DNA of 64,000 nucleotides from assembly GCF_036173065.1 (NCBI RefSeq), contig NZ_CP108041.1:434001-498000 (forward strand), read 5' to 3'. The DNA is from Rhodococcus sp. NBC_00297. Its GTDB lineage: Bacteria > Actinomycetota > Actinomycetes > Mycobacteriales > Mycobacteriaceae. This document shows, one piece after another, positions 9,235 to 18,811 of this stretch; within the stretch, counting starts at the first letter, position 1, and the number at the start of each line of letters is the position of its first letter. Position numbers and translations under genes: made by a program. A model generated the notes under the pieces. It was not told the origin of the DNA, searched no databases, and saw only the letters and a list, made by a program, of their open reading frames with translations.

Positions 9235-10772
9235 AGTGAACATCCCATCGTCGTGACCGGCTCGGGCGCCGGGGCGCCGACGGACGGCAACCCCAACCCG
9301 ACACCGACCGGTGCGGTCCGGGGCATCGTGCCCCGCTCGTGTCGGTCGCCGGCCGTGGTGCGCCGGTGCGAGCGCACCGGGACGTCGGCGACCAGGTGAT
9401 AAGGCTTCGCGTCGGTCACCGTGGTGACGACGACGTCGCCGGGCCGGACGGCGCGGTCGATGGCGCCCGTCGGGGTGAAGTGCACGAGTCGCCCGTCGCG
9501 GGTGCGTCCACTCATCCGCTCGGTGACGGCGTTCTTGCGTCCGGCCCCGTCGGCGACGAGCAACTCCACCTCGGTTCCGACGACGCGACGGTTCTCCTCG
9601 TGGGAGATCTCCTCCTGCAGAGCGGCGAGCCGTTCGTAGCGTTCCTGCACGACGGCCTTCGGCACCTGATCCGGCATGTCGGCGGCCGGCGTTCCCGGTC
9701 GCTTGGAGTACTGGAACGTGTAGGCGCTGCTGAAGCGAGCGCGACGGACGACGTCGAGGGTCTCCTGGAAGTCCTCCTCGGTCTCCCCGGGGAAGCCCAC
9801 GATGATGTCCGTCGTCAGTGACGCGTGCGGGATGGCTTCGCGCACCCGGTCGATGATGCCGAGGAACTTCTCCTTGCGGTACGAGCGGCGCATGGCACGC
9901 AGCACGCGGTCCGATCCGGACTGCAGAGGCATGTGCAGCGTCGGGCACACGTTGGGCGTCGACGCCATCGCCTCGATGACGTCGTCGGTGAACTCGGCGG
10001 GATGCGGCGAGGTGAACCGGACGCGCTCGAGACCGTCGATCTCCCCGCACGCGCGCAGGAGCGATGCGAACGCACCCCGGTCACGCGGCTGCTCGGGATC
10101 CGCGAACGAGGCGCCGTACGCGTTGACGTTCTGTCCGAGCAGCGTCACCTCGAGCACACCCTCGTCGACGAGGGCCTGCACCTCGGCGAGGATGTCGCCC
10201 GGCCTGCGGTCGACCTCCTTGCCGCGCAGTGCGGGCACGATGCAGAAGGTGCAGGTGTTGTTGCACCCCACCGAGATGGACACCCACCCGGAGTAGGCGG
10301 AGTCGCGCTTGGCCGGGAGAGTCGAGGGGAACGCGTCCAGTGACTCGAGGATCTCGACCTCGGCGCGCTGGTTGTGGCGCGCCCGGTCGAGCAGCGCCGG
10401 CAGGGATCCGATGTTGTGGGTGCCGAACACGACGTCCACCCACGGCGCCTTCGTGACCACGACGTCGCGGTCTTTCTGTGCGAGGCACCCACCGACGGCG
10501 ATCTGCATGTCGGGGTTCTCGTCCTTGGCCGGCCGGAGTTGGCCGAGGTTGCCGTACAACTTGTTGTCGGCGTTCTCGCGTACCGCACACGTGTTGAAGA
10601 CGACGAGATCGGGGGACGACCCGGAGTCGGCCTTCTCGTAACCAGCCTCCTCGAGAAGGCCGGACAGTCGTTCGGAATCGTGCACGTTCATCTGGCAGCC
10701 GTACGTGCGCACCTCGTAGGTGCGCGCAGTCCCGGACCGCGCAGGCAGGGTCTGGGTGTCGATCGTGTCCAC
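9231..10772 (-). CDS. miaB: tRNA-2-methylthio-N6-dimethylallyladenosine synthase MiaB
   Basis: A radical-SAM methylthiotransferase that adds a 2-methylthio group to i6A37, completing ms2i6A after MiaA. The N-terminal UPF0004 domain carries three cysteines for the auxiliary iron-sulfur cluster ([21 protein letters not shown]). The radical-SAM motif is CNNTCTFC, and a TRAM domain follows near residues 400-460. An unusual Pro/Gly-rich tail of about 50 residues extends past TRAM. The start is uncertain: GTG at 10772 has a GGAGG only one base away; GTG at 10808 would add 12 residues. The gene is divergent from gluA. Confidence 0.93.
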   Translation of the reverse strand: MDTIDTQTLPARSGTARTYEVRTYGCQMNVHDSERLSGLLEEAGYEKADSGSSPDLVVFNTCAVRENADNKLYGNLGQLRPAKDENPDMQIAVGGCLAQKDRDVVVTKAPWVDVVFGTHNIGSLPALLDRARHNQRAEVEILESLDAFPSTLPAKRDSAYSGWVSISVGCNNTCTFCIVPALRGKEVDRRPGDILAEVQALVDEGVLEVTLLGQNVNAYGASFADPEQPRDRGAFASLLRACGEIDGLERVRFTSPHPAEFTDDVIEAMASTPNVCPTLHMPLQSGSDRVLRAMRRSYRKEKFLGIIDRVREAIPHASLTTDIIVGFPGETEEDFQETLDVVRRARFSSAYTFQYSKRPGTPAADMPDQVPKAVVQERYERLAALQEEISHEENRRVVGTEVELLVADGAGRKNAVTERMSGRTRDGRLVHFTPTGAIDRAVRPGDVVVTTVTDAKPYHLVADVPVRSHRRTTAGDRHERGTMPRTAPVGVGLGLPSVGAPAPEPVTTMGCSL

Positions 10773-10899
10773 CCCTCCAGGGTACGGCGGCGCTCGAACC
10801 CGACCCACCGAGCGGTCCGAGTAAAGTTTCCATTACATATCCGCGGTCCCCGCACCAAAACGAGCAGTGGCGGAGGAAACTACCTCTAGGGTCATCGCC

Positions 10900-11685
10900 A
10901 TGACCCACCCTGACGGCGAGCGCGAACATCGCTCGTCCACAGCATCGTCTGCCCCCATGATCGCGATGCACGGCGTGCAGAAGCACTTCGGTGATCTGCA
11001 CGTCCTCAAGGACATCGAACTCGACGTTCCCAGCGGCCAGGTCGTCATCGTCCTCGGCCCCTCCGGGTCGGGTAAATCGACGTTGTGCCGCACCATCAAC
11101 CGGCTCGAGCCCGTCGACGAGGGCACCATCGAGGTCGACGGCAAGGCACTTCCCTCCGAAGGCAAGTCGCTCGCCGCGCTCCGCGCGGACGTCGGCATGG
11201 TCTTCCAGTCCTTCAATCTCTTCGCGCACAAGACGATTCGTGAGAACGTCATGCTCGGGCCGACGAAGGTCCGCAAGATGAAGAAGGACGAGGCCGAGAA
11301 GACCGCGCAGCGTCTGCTCGAACGCGTCGGCATCGCCAACCAGGCCGACAAGTACCCGGCGCAGCTCTCCGGCGGCCAGCAGCAACGTGTCGCCATCGCG
11401 CGTGCACTCGCCATGAACCCCAAGGTGATGCTCTTCGACGAGCCGACCTCGGCGCTCGATCCCGAGATGGTCAACGAGGTGCTCGACGTCATGACGTCGC
11501 TGGCCAAGGAGGGCATGACCATGGTGGTCGTGACCCACGAGATGGGCTTCGCCCGACGCGCCGGCGACCGTGTCATCTTCATGGCCGACGGCCAGATCGT
11601 CGAGGACACCGATCCCGAGACCTTCTTCACCACACCGAAGTCCGATCGCGCCAAGGATTTCCTCGGCAAGATCCTGAGTCACTGA
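10900..11685 (+). CDS. gluA: Glutamate ABC transporter ATP-binding protein
   Basis: The ATPase of a polar amino acid uptake system. Walker A is GPSGSGKST, the Q-loop is VFQSFNLF, the ABC signature is LSGGQQQR, Walker B is [14 protein letters not shown], and the H-loop is VVVTHEM. About 20 residues precede the conserved [12 protein letters not shown]; the ATG at 10957 would remove them and is a possible alternative start, while the ATG at 10900 has a weak AGGG upstream. It is the first gene of gluABCD, with the order ATPase, binding protein, permease, permease as in corynebacteria. Confidence 0.93.
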   Translation: MTHPDGEREHRSSTASSAPMIAMHGVQKHFGDLHVLKDIELDVPSGQVVIVLGPSGSGKSTLCRTINRLEPVDEGTIEVDGKALPSEGKSLAALRADVGMVFQSFNLFAHKTIRENVMLGPTKVRKMKKDEAEKTAQRLLERVGIANQADKYPAQLSGGQQQRVAIARALAMNPKVMLFDEPTSALDPEMVNEVLDVMTSLAKEGMTMVVVTHEMGFARRAGDRVIFMADGQIVEDTDPETFFTTPKSDRAKDFLGKILSH

Positions 11686-11722
11686 TCTCCCACCCGCTCG
11701 TCCCAACTTCTGGAGGATCTCG

Positions 11723-12556
11723 ATGAGAATCACCCGTACCGCCCGTGTCGGCGTCGCCGCACTCGCGCTCGCCTTCGCCGCCACCGCGTGTGGTGGCGAC
11801 GAGGCCACCAGCGCGTCGTCCAGCGCCGAGAGCGGCAAGCTGACCGTCGGCATCAAGTTCGACCAGCCGGGCCTGGGCCTGCGCACCCCCGACGGCTCGT
11901 TCAGCGGCTTCGACGTCGAGGTCGCGAAGTACGTCGCCGGCAAGCTCGGTGTCACGCCGGAGAACATCACGTTCAAGGAGTCGCCGTCGGCGCAGCGCGA
12001 GACGCTGATCGAGAACGGTGAGGTCGACTACATCGTCGCCACCTACTCGATCACCGACGCCCGCAAGGAGAAGGTCGACTTCGCCGGACCGTACTTCGTC
12101 GCCGGACAGTCGCTCCTCGTCGCCGACGGCAACACCGACATCACGGGCCCCGAGTCGCTCAGCGGCGGCAAGCGCCTCTGCTCCGTCTCCGGCTCCACCC
12201 CCGCGCAGAAGGTCAAGGACCAGTACGCGCAGGACGTGCAGCTGCAGGAGTTCGACACTTACTCCGCCTGTGTCGAGGCACTGCGCAACGGCGCCGTCGA
12301 CGCGGTCACGACCGACGACATCATCCTGGCCGGCTACGCGGCTCAGTACCCGGGTGAGCTCAAGGTGGTCGGCGAGCCGTTCACCGAGGAGCGCTACGGC
12401 ATCGGCCTGGCCAAGGGCGACGACGAGACCCGCACCAAGATCAACGACGCGATCGACGCCATGATCGAGGACGGGTCGTGGCAGAAGGCATTCGAGGACA
12501 CCGTCGGACCGTCCGGGTACCCGCTGCCCGCACAGCCGACCGTCGATCGCTACTGA
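11723..12556 (+). CDS. gluB: Glutamate-binding lipoprotein
   Basis: The substrate-binding component. It has a lipoprotein signal peptide ending in the lipobox AATAC, so the mature protein starts at Cys24 and is held on the outer face of the membrane. The mature domain is a type II periplasmic-binding fold (KLTVGIKFDQPGLGLRTPDG, GFDVEVAKYVAGKLGV, RKEKVDFAGPYFVAG). Two cysteines (RLCSVSG and YSACVEAL) could form a disulfide, as in related binding proteins. A strong GGAGG ribosome binding site precedes the ATG. It is followed by a hairpin and then the permease genes. Confidence 0.93.
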   Translation: MRITRTARVGVAALALAFAATACGGDEATSASSSAESGKLTVGIKFDQPGLGLRTPDGSFSGFDVEVAKYVAGKLGVTPENITFKESPSAQRETLIENGEVDYIVATYSITDARKEKVDFAGPYFVAGQSLLVADGNTDITGPESLSGGKRLCSVSGSTPAQKVKDQYAQDVQLQEFDTYSACVEALRNGAVDAVTTDDIILAGYAAQYPGELKVVGEPFTEERYGIGLAKGDDETRTKINDAIDAMIEDGSWQKAFEDTVGPSGYPLPAQPTVDRY

Positions 12557-12576
12557 TCACCACTCTTCGCGAGACC

Positions 12577-12612
12577 CGAACGGGCGGTTCACACCGGTGA
12601 ACCGCCCGTTCG
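12577..12612 (+). terminator. Intercistronic hairpin between gluB and gluC
   Basis: A perfect 16-bp stem (12577-12592 with 12597-12612) with a 4-nt loop lies in the 86-bp gap between gluB and gluC, ending about 20 bp before the gluC ribosome binding site. There is no U run. It is most likely an mRNA-stabilising or partially terminating element that lets the binding protein be made in excess of the permeases; that role is inferred. Confidence 0.75.
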
Positions 12613-12642
12613 ACTCGTCACCGCTCTCGGAAGGAGTCGCCG

Positions 12643-13323
12643 GTGGACATACTGAGTGACTACGCGCCCGAACTCCTCGACGCGTTCTGGATGACGATCA
12701 AGCTGACGGTGCTCTCCGCCATCGGCGCTCTCGTCCTCGGCACCCTGCTCGCGGCGATGCGGGTCTCCCCCGTTCCCGTCGCGCGGTGGATCGGTGCCAC
12801 CTACGTCACCATCTTCCGCAACACCCCGCTCACGCTGATCCTGCTGTTCTGCGCCTTCGGCCTCTACCAGACCCTGGGCGTCACGCTCGCCGATCAGGCG
12901 TCCCCGACCGGCCAGGCGGACAACAACTTCCGGCTCGCCGTTCTCGGTCTCAGCATCTACACGGCCTCGTTCGTGTGCGAGTCGCTGCGGTCCGGAATCA
13001 ACACCGTGAACGTCGGTCAGGCGGAGGCCGGGCGTTCGCTCGGTCTGACGTTCTCGCAGAACCTGCGCTTCATCGTGCTCCCCCAGGCGTTCCGTGCGGT
13101 CATCGGCCCGCTGGGCAGCGTGCTCATCGCCCTGACGAAGAACACGACCGTCGCCGCGGCGATCGGCGTCCTCGAAGCGGCCATCCTGATGAAGGAAATG
13201 ATCGAGAACGAGGCGGCGATCTTCGTCGTCGGCGGTATCTTCGCGCTCGGCTTCGTCATCCTGACCTTCCCCACCGGCCTCTTCTTCGGCTACCTCGGCA
13301 AGCGATTGGCGGTTGCCCGATGA
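12643..13323 (+). CDS. gluC: Glutamate ABC transporter permease
   Basis: A 226-residue inner-membrane permease of the His/Glu/Gln family. It has about five membrane helices and the EAA loop that docks on the ATPase ([25 protein letters not shown], with the conserved EAGRSLGL). The GTG start has a clear AAGGAG upstream. The stop overlaps the gluD start (ATGA), so the two permeases are probably made in equal amounts and pair as a heterodimer. Confidence 0.93.
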   Translation: MDILSDYAPELLDAFWMTIKLTVLSAIGALVLGTLLAAMRVSPVPVARWIGATYVTIFRNTPLTLILLFCAFGLYQTLGVTLADQASPTGQADNNFRLAVLGLSIYTASFVCESLRSGINTVNVGQAEAGRSLGLTFSQNLRFIVLPQAFRAVIGPLGSVLIALTKNTTVAAAIGVLEAAILMKEMIENEAAIFVVGGIFALGFVILTFPTGLFFGYLGKRLAVAR

Positions 13324-14249
13324 CCACAGCGAACGCACCTCTGAGCACCGAGGCACCGCCGAAGAAGGTGGCCTCGGCCGAACGCGCGACCGTTCTGTAC
13401 GACGCGCCCGGCCCCCGCGCGAAGGTCCGCAACCACATCATTTCCGCGGTGGTAGCGGTCCTGGTGTTGCTGGTCGCCTACGTGATCTACGCGAAGCTGG
13501 ACGAGAAGGGCCAGTTGACGTCGGAGAAGTGGAGCCCCTTCACCGAGTCCTCGACCTGGACGACATACCTGATTCCCGGCATCCAGGGGACGCTGATCGC
13601 CGCGTTCCTGTCCATCGTGTTTGCGCTGATCCTCGGCGCGGTCCTGGGGATCGCTCGCCTGTCCGACCACCGGCCGGTGCGACTGGTCGCGGGATTCTTC
13701 GTCGAGTTGTTCCGCGCCATCCCGGTGCTGATCCTGATGATCTTCCTGTACCAGTTCTTCGCCGAGTACCAGGTGTTCAAGTCCCGCTACCTCGCTCTGG
13801 CTGCAGTGGTGACCGGCTTGACGCTCTACAACGGTTCCGTGATCGCGGAGATCGTGCGATCCGGCATCAAATCGCTTCCCAAGGGGCAGATCGAGGCCGC
13901 CATGGCGATCGGTCTGCGCAAGGGTCAGATCATGCGCATGATCCTGCTTCCGCAGGCGGTCACCGCCATGCTGCCGGCCATCATCTCGCAGATGGTCGTG
14001 GCGTTGAAGGACTCGGCGCTCGGGTACATCATCGGCTACGTCGAGGTGGTCCGGTCGGGACAGCAGGTCGGTGCCTTCTACGGCAACTTCCTGCCGGCGC
14101 TGATCATCGTCGCGATCATCATGATCATCCTGAACTCGTTGTTGACCTACCTGGCCACGAAGGTCGAGAAGCGACTACGCCGGGCGAAGAAAACTCCGGT
14201 TCCGGTGGACCAGGGAGCCGCATCCGCCACGGGCGGCGCCCGGATCTGA
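13320..14249 (+). CDS. gluD: Glutamate ABC transporter permease
   Basis: A 309-residue permease with a 35-residue cytoplasmic N-terminal extension before the first membrane helix ([18 protein letters not shown]), and a second helix group carrying the EAA loop ([24 protein letters not shown]). It has the same family signature as GluC but is longer, as in corynebacterial GluD. The ATG overlaps the gluC stop. It converges on recX, with only 4 bp between stops, so no room exists for a dedicated terminator. Confidence 0.93.
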   Translation: MTTANAPLSTEAPPKKVASAERATVLYDAPGPRAKVRNHIISAVVAVLVLLVAYVIYAKLDEKGQLTSEKWSPFTESSTWTTYLIPGIQGTLIAAFLSIVFALILGAVLGIARLSDHRPVRLVAGFFVELFRAIPVLILMIFLYQFFAEYQVFKSRYLALAAVVTGLTLYNGSVIAEIVRSGIKSLPKGQIEAAMAIGLRKGQIMRMILLPQAVTAMLPAIISQMVVALKDSALGYIIGYVEVVRSGQQVGAFYGNFLPALIIVAIIMIILNSLLTYLATKVEKRLRRAKKTPVPVDQGAASATGGARI

Positions 14250-14253
14250 CGTT

Positions 14254-14895
14254 CTAGTACTCGAGGCCTTCGGAATCGTTTCCGAGGGCCTCGAGTTCGT
14301 CTTTGACCACCTCGAACGCCATGCCCCGGGCGAAGCCTCGGCGCGCCAGCATCGATACGAGCTTGCGAACCACCTTGTCCCGCTGTGCACGACGTTCCCG
14401 CGGGTCCTCGATGTCGTCGCCGAGACTCGACCGCAGAGCCGGAGCCCGCAGCTTCTTGACCACCAGGTCGCGGGCGCGCTCACGCTCGTCCTCCGGCTCG
14501 ATGGTATCCAGCGCTTCGGCGGCGATACCGGGTTCGATTCCCTTGGTGCGTAGTTCTGTGCGCAGCGCCTGCTTGCCTCGGCCCGAGTACGTGTGTCGCG
14601 AGCGGACCCACTGATGGGCGAAGTCGCGATCGTCGACCAGCTTGATCTCGGTCAGCCTGTCGAGCACGGACGTGATGATCTCGTCCGTGAATCCTTTGGC
14701 GGCCAACCGCTGTTCGAGCTCGGCGCGGCTCCGGGCGCGATCGGTGAGCAACCGCAACGCGGCATCCTTGGCCTGCACCGCCGTGCCCCCGCCCGGGGGC
14801 GGCGTCTCGCCCGATCGGCGGCCGGAACGGGACCGGGCGCCCGACGTACGTCGGGCGCCCGGTGCACGCGAGTCCGGAAACTCGTCGTCGTTCAC
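14254..14895 (-). CDS. recX: Regulatory protein RecX
   Basis: RecX binds and restrains RecA filaments. The 213-residue protein has a basic, disordered N-terminus of about 35 residues, then the three-helix RecX repeats (AALRLLTDRARSRAELEQRL, ITSVLDRLTEIKLVDDRDFAHQWVRSR, VRKLVSMLARRGFARGMAFEVVKDEL). It starts 17 bp after the recA stop, the standard recA-recX arrangement, and is presumably co-transcribed under the same SOS control. Confidence 0.93.
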   Translation of the reverse strand: MNDDEFPDSRAPGARRTSGARSRSGRRSGETPPPGGGTAVQAKDAALRLLTDRARSRAELEQRLAAKGFTDEIITSVLDRLTEIKLVDDRDFAHQWVRSRHTYSGRGKQALRTELRTKGIEPGIAAEALDTIEPEDERERARDLVVKKLRAPALRSSLGDDIEDPRERRAQRDKVVRKLVSMLARRGFARGMAFEVVKDELEALGNDSEGLEY

Positions 14896-14912
14896 AGTCG
14901 AGAGACCTGCTG

Positions 14913-15959
14913 TCAGAAGTCGACCGGAGCAGCGACGGCCTCGTCGGGCGTACGCACGTCTGCACCGATGCCGAGCTTCTCCTTGATCTTCTTCTCGATC
15001 TCGTCACGGATGTCGGTGTTCTCGAGCAGGAACTTGCGTGCGTTCTCCTTGCCCTGGCCCAGCTGATCACCCTCGTAGGTGAACCAGGAGCCGGACTTGC
15101 GCACGAAGCCGTGCTCGACACCCATGTCGATGAGCGAGCCTTCCTTGCTGATGCCCTTGCCGTACAGGATGTCGAACTCGGCCTGCTTGAACGGCGGCGA
15201 CACCTTGTTCTTGACCACCTTGACGCGGGTGCGGTTACCGACTGCGTCGGTTCCGTCCTTGAGCGTCTCGATACGACGGATGTCCAGGCGCACCGATGCG
15301 TAGAACTTCAGCGCCTTACCGCCCGTCGTGGTCTCGGGCGAGCCGAACATGACGCCGATCTTCTCGCGCAGCTGGTTAATGAAGATGACCGTGGTGCCGG
15401 ACGAACTGATGGCGCCGGTGATCTTGCGCAGGGCCTGGCTCATCAGGCGGGCCTGCAGACCGACGTGACTGTCACCCATCTCGCCCTCGATCTCGGCACG
15501 GGGAACCAGGGCTGCCACGGAGTCGACGACCAGGATGTCGATGGCACCGGACCGGATCAGCATGTCCGCGATCTCGAGCGCCTGCTCACCGGTGTCCGGC
15601 TGGGAGACCAGCAGCGCGTCGGTGTCGACACCGAGCTTGGCGGCGTAGTCCGGATCGAGGGCGTGCTCCGCGTCGATGAACGCGGCGATGCCGCCGGCGG
15701 CCTGTGCGTTGGCGACCGCGTGGAGCGCGACCGTCGTCTTACCCGAGGACTCCGGGCCGTAGACCTCGACGATGCGGCCGCGCGGGAGTCCGCCGATGCC
15801 GAGCGCGACGTCCAACGCGATCGAACCCGTGGGGATGACGGCGATGGGCACACGGGCCTCGTCGCCGAGACGCATGACCGACCCCTTGCCGAAGTTCTTG
15901 TCGATCTGCGCGAGCGCGAGATCGAGCGCCTTGTCCCGATCGTATGCAGCTGCAGCCAT
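14913..15959 (-). CDS. recA: Recombinase RecA (no intein)
   Basis: Catalyses ATP-dependent strand exchange and triggers LexA self-cleavage. The 348-residue length is that of an uninterrupted RecA; there is no intein, unlike M. tuberculosis. Walker A is GPESSGKTT, Walker B is [10 protein letters not shown], loop L1 is [10 protein letters not shown] and loop L2 includes [13 protein letters not shown]. Two ATGs are adjacent (15962, 15959); the second is better spaced from the AAGGAG site. A LexA box lies about 130 bp upstream. Confidence 0.98.
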   Translation of the reverse strand: MAAAAYDRDKALDLALAQIDKNFGKGSVMRLGDEARVPIAVIPTGSIALDVALGIGGLPRGRIVEVYGPESSGKTTVALHAVANAQAAGGIAAFIDAEHALDPDYAAKLGVDTDALLVSQPDTGEQALEIADMLIRSGAIDILVVDSVAALVPRAEIEGEMGDSHVGLQARLMSQALRKITGAISSSGTTVIFINQLREKIGVMFGSPETTTGGKALKFYASVRLDIRRIETLKDGTDAVGNRTRVKVVKNKVSPPFKQAEFDILYGKGISKEGSLIDMGVEHGFVRKSGSWFTYEGDQLGQGKENARKFLLENTDIRDEIEKKIKEKLGIGADVRTPDEAVAAPVDF

Positions 15960-16088
15960 CATGGTCTCCTTCTCGAAGTTCTTGTCCCCGAAGCGTCTGT
16001 ACCCCGTCGATCTGTCGCCAAGGTAGAGGGGGGTACCGACAAGAACCGCTGCCGTGCGATTCCCGTCGACTCTGCACACGACTATAAG

Positions 16089-16102
16089 CGAACAGGTGTT
16101 CG
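16089..16102 (-). promoter_or_regulatory. LexA (SOS) box upstream of recA
   Basis: The palindrome CGAAC-AGGT-GTTCG matches the actinobacterial SOS consensus (CGAAC-N4-GTTCG) perfectly in both arms. It lies between the DUF3046 gene and recA, 127 bp before the recA ATG. It implies LexA repression and DNA-damage induction of recA-recX. Confidence 0.85.
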
Positions 16103-16125
16103 ATACCCAGCGACACGCCGGAGGT

Positions 16126-16323
16126 TCACCACCGCGATCGGGGAACGTCGAACTCGACGCACAGTGCGCGCCACACGTCCTTCGGATCCTCGCCGTCCTC
16201 GATGGCCTGCGCGGCGGTGCGGTTCCCGAGGCTCAGCAGCAGGTGGTCGACCAGCATCGAGTCCCCGGTCACGGTTCCGAACTGTTCGGCGACACGGTCG
16301 TGGAAGTCGGTCAGGCGCACCAT
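16126..16323 (-). CDS. DUF3046 protein
   Basis: A 65-residue protein, [16 protein letters not shown] to FDVPRSRW, with the compact all-helical DUF3046 pattern: a conserved D-F-H-D-R start, then [24 protein letters not shown]. The Rv2738c homologue holds the same position upstream of recA in mycobacteria. Function is unknown. The ATG at 16323 has only a weak ribosome binding site. The recA SOS box begins 24 bp after its stop. Confidence 0.85.
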   Translation of the reverse strand: MVRLTDFHDRVAEQFGTVTGDSMLVDHLLLSLGNRTAAQAIEDGEDPKDVWRALCVEFDVPRSRW

Positions 16324-16355
16324 GTCACCGTAACCCGGGACGTCCGCGCTCCCCC

Positions 16356-17534
16356 TCAGCGCGGGCGGGAGTCGACCGTCACGCTGCGGCACACCGCGAC
16401 GGGATCCTCGACCGCGGCGGCGGTCGCCGCGGCACGACCTGCCGCGGCGGCGTACGTCGAGTCGTTCAGCACCCGGTCGATCGCCTCCGCCACGGCGTCG
16501 GCGGACACCGGACGCACGATCGTGGCGCTTCCTTGCCGGGCCGCGCGGTTGGCCAGTTCCCACTGATCTCCCCCGCCGGGGATCACGACCACCGGGACGC
16601 CGGCGGACAGCGCCTTCGCCAACATCCCGTGGCCGCCGCCGCACACCACGACCGACGCCAGCGGCAGCAGCGCGTCCTGGCGCCCCAGTCCGCCCACCGC
16701 CCAGGACGGTAGACCGGCCGGAACGTCGTCCACCGTGGTGATCACCAGTCGACGACTCCGGCCGCGCGCACGTGAGGCCGCCGTCGCCTCGACAGTGGCC
16801 TCGACCATGGACACGGCGCCGGTCGCGGCCGTCGACGGTGCCAGCAGGATCAGCGGTTCGGTCCCCGGCGGCGGGTCGAGGAGAGCGGTCGTCGGCTCCC
16901 ACAACAACGGACCGACGACCCGCGCCTCGGCCGGCCAGTCCGTCCGCGGCACCTCGAGCGCGGGGATGGTCGCGACGAGGCGCCGCGCGGGGCCGGGGTC
17001 CGACGCGGGCAGACCGACGCCCTCGCGCGCCCGAGCGCGCTGCGCCAGCCCCGCTCGGACGGAGCGGTCCGTCAGAGCTCGCATCACGGTGTCCCGCAAC
17101 CGACCTCGCAGTCCCGTGCCCGGTGCGAGACCACTCCCGATCGGGGGCAACGACACGGAGGGCCGGTAGAGCGGGTGCGGAGACAGTTCCACCCAGGGAA
17201 CTCCCAGCCGCTCGGCGGCGAGACCGCCGCCGGCCGTGAGAATGTCCGAGACCACCAGATCGGGAGCCGCCTCGGAGAGCACCCGCAGCAGCATCGAGGA
17301 CATGTGGGCCGCTCGCTCGTGGATTCTGCGGCCGGCGTCCGCGTCGTCGTCCTCGGGTCGCGGTTCCAGTCCCGGCAGCAGGCGAGTGTCCACCCCGTCC
17401 GCTCGCGCGGCGTCGAGCCACCGATGGCCGGTGTAGACCACGGCCGTCTCTCCTGCGGCCGTCAGCGCCTTCGCGAGCGCGATGGCAGGGAAGGCGTGCC
17501 CCGCATCGGGGCCGGCGACCACCGCGACGAGCAT
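16356..17534 (-). CDS. GT1-type glycosyltransferase (MGT/UGT-like)
   Basis: A 392-residue cytoplasmic GT-B fold protein. The N-terminal half starts MLVAVVAGPDAGHAFPAIALAKAL, the acceptor-side Rossmann strand of macrolide/sterol glycosyltransferases. The C-terminal half has VVCGGGHGMLAKALSAGVPVVVIPGGGDQWELANR, the nucleotide-sugar binding signature (H-G and D-Q pairs present). The homologue Rv2739c is at the same locus. The acceptor is unknown. It lies 32 bp upstream of the DUF3046 gene. Confidence 0.85.
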   Translation of the reverse strand: MLVAVVAGPDAGHAFPAIALAKALTAAGETAVVYTGHRWLDAARADGVDTRLLPGLEPRPEDDDADAGRRIHERAAHMSSMLLRVLSEAAPDLVVSDILTAGGGLAAERLGVPWVELSPHPLYRPSVSLPPIGSGLAPGTGLRGRLRDTVMRALTDRSVRAGLAQRARAREGVGLPASDPGPARRLVATIPALEVPRTDWPAEARVVGPLLWEPTTALLDPPPGTEPLILLAPSTAATGAVSMVEATVEATAASRARGRSRRLVITTVDDVPAGLPSWAVGGLGRQDALLPLASVVVCGGGHGMLAKALSAGVPVVVIPGGGDQWELANRAARQGSATIVRPVSADAVAEAIDRVLNDSTYAAAAGRAAATAAAVEDPVAVCRSVTVDSRPR

Positions 17535-17568
17535 GGGCGAAGCCTAGGTCAGCGCGGCACCGGGGACG

Positions 17569-17742
17569 TCAGAAGGGTGACTTCGCCGAGTCGCGATCGC
17601 CGCTCATCGCGCGGAAGAGGAAGTAGAGACCGGTTCCCACCACGGCCAGCGCCACCAGGGGGAACAGCGCCTTCAGCAGGGCGCCGAGAACGACGATGCC
17701 GATCCACACCAGAACGATCGCACCGAGAATCTTCCAGAACAT
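17569..17742 (-). CDS. Small membrane protein (57 residues)
   Basis: A short open reading frame MFWKILGAIVLVWIGIVVLG to GDRDSAKSPF, with two closely packed hydrophobic segments (residues 5-23 and 27-44) and a charged C-terminal tail. It has a strong AAGGAG ribosome binding site 6 bp before the ATG. It lies between the psp genes and the glycosyltransferase on the same strand. No family is recognised; position and topology suggest a membrane-associated accessory of the envelope-stress module, which is inference. Confidence 0.75.
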   Translation of the reverse strand: MFWKILGAIVLVWIGIVVLGALLKALFPLVALAVVGTGLYFLFRAMSGDRDSAKSPF

Positions 17743-17940
17743 GTCGAACTCCTTCTCGTCGGGGACTCTCGTCGCCGGCCGCGGTGGAGTTCACCGGCGA
17801 TCCGTCGACGAGTTCGACACTGCCAGAACCGAACTGGCACAACACCGAATCGTCCCGGAGTTCAGGGTGAAGATCGGGGTCGACCCCGAGGACGGTACGT
17901 CGATCTCAGGGTCGCGGTCGGGGTGAGACCGTCGCCGAGG

Positions 17941-18780
17941 TCAGGGCTTCTGCAGGTGCTCGAGGCCGAATGCCCAACCCTCGAGGCGATCGGACGCGAA
18001 CTGGAGGGCGTCCCGTCGCGCGTCGAGTGCGGTGAGCGAACCGGAGGAGCCCGGCGCGGTGAGCAACGCAGCCGCGGCGACGAGCCCGTCGAACTGGTGC
18101 ACACCGTCCGCCAACCGGGCCGCGGTGGACCCGATGGACCCGGACAGATGGACCGCTGCAGCGGGACTTCCCAGCGCTGCTCTCTCCATCGCGACGATGT
18201 CGTGCGCGACCTCGGTCAGGGCTGCCGACGCGGCCGCGGCGATCCGGGTCGTGTCGTGCACGTCGTCCGCGGCGACCGCCCCGGATCGAGCGAGGATGCC
18301 CGTCAGCTCGTGCAGACTGCGTTCGGCGGCCGCGAGACGTTCGATGGGCTCGCGAGCGGCGGAGCCCACCGGAGGCAGAGCACGGCGGACCGGCGTTGCT
18401 GCCGGCAGTGGCTGGGCCCGCAGCCGTCGGTAGGCCGCCGCCGCGGCCACGGCGGGCACCGCGAACAACACCGTGGTGCCCGATCCCCCGACGACGATCC
18501 AGTCGGGTGCGGACGTGGCCGCCACCGTTACGGTGGCGACGCCCATCGACCCGGACGCCGCACCGAAGAGCGTGGCCCGCCGGCGAGTCCGACGGATCCG
18601 CCGTTCGGCCTTCTTCCGCGGGTCGTTCCACGACTTGGCGGCGTCGAGGAACGGCCGCGTGACGTCCACGACGCCACGAGCCCGGGCGCGCACCAGGTCG
18701 GCCGCGCGCCCCACTTCGGCCGGAGCAGCGGGCCGCTCGTGCCACAACGGCCGTCGGTGCGGGTCGCCGTGTCCGGACAT
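17941..18780 (-). CDS. pspM: Phage-shock envelope stress protein PspM
   Basis: A 279-residue protein matching the Rv2743c/PspM type, encoded directly downstream of pspA. A basic cytoplasmic N-terminus (KKAERRIRRTRRRATLFG) leads into two membrane helices (about residues 75-110: VATVTVAATSAPDWIVVGG and TVLFAVPAVAAAAAY), followed by an Ala-rich helical domain. In mycobacteria the homologue holds PspA at the membrane. Start: ATG at 18780, 31 bp after the pspA stop. Confidence 0.82.
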   Translation of the reverse strand: MSGHGDPHRRPLWHERPAAPAEVGRAADLVRARARGVVDVTRPFLDAAKSWNDPRKKAERRIRRTRRRATLFGAASGSMGVATVTVAATSAPDWIVVGGSGTTVLFAVPAVAAAAAYRRLRAQPLPAATPVRRALPPVGSAAREPIERLAAAERSLHELTGILARSGAVAADDVHDTTRIAAAASAALTEVAHDIVAMERAALGSPAAAVHLSGSIGSTAARLADGVHQFDGLVAAAALLTAPGSSGSLTALDARRDALQFASDRLEGWAFGLEHLQKP

Positions 18781-18811
18781 CAACGCTCCGTGAGGGTCTC
18801 GTGCAGGCAGA

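Noticed and set aside
14913-15959. Intein insertion in recA.
   Set aside because: Walker A to the C-terminus is continuous at 348 residues; no splicing blocks or homing endonuclease are present.
14862-16712. A 616-residue open frame on the plus strand opposite recX-recA.
   Set aside because: It is antisense to strongly conserved recX and recA. High GC at third codon positions keeps antisense frames open; its translation shows no domain and is rich in His, Arg and Asp as expected of an antisense frame.
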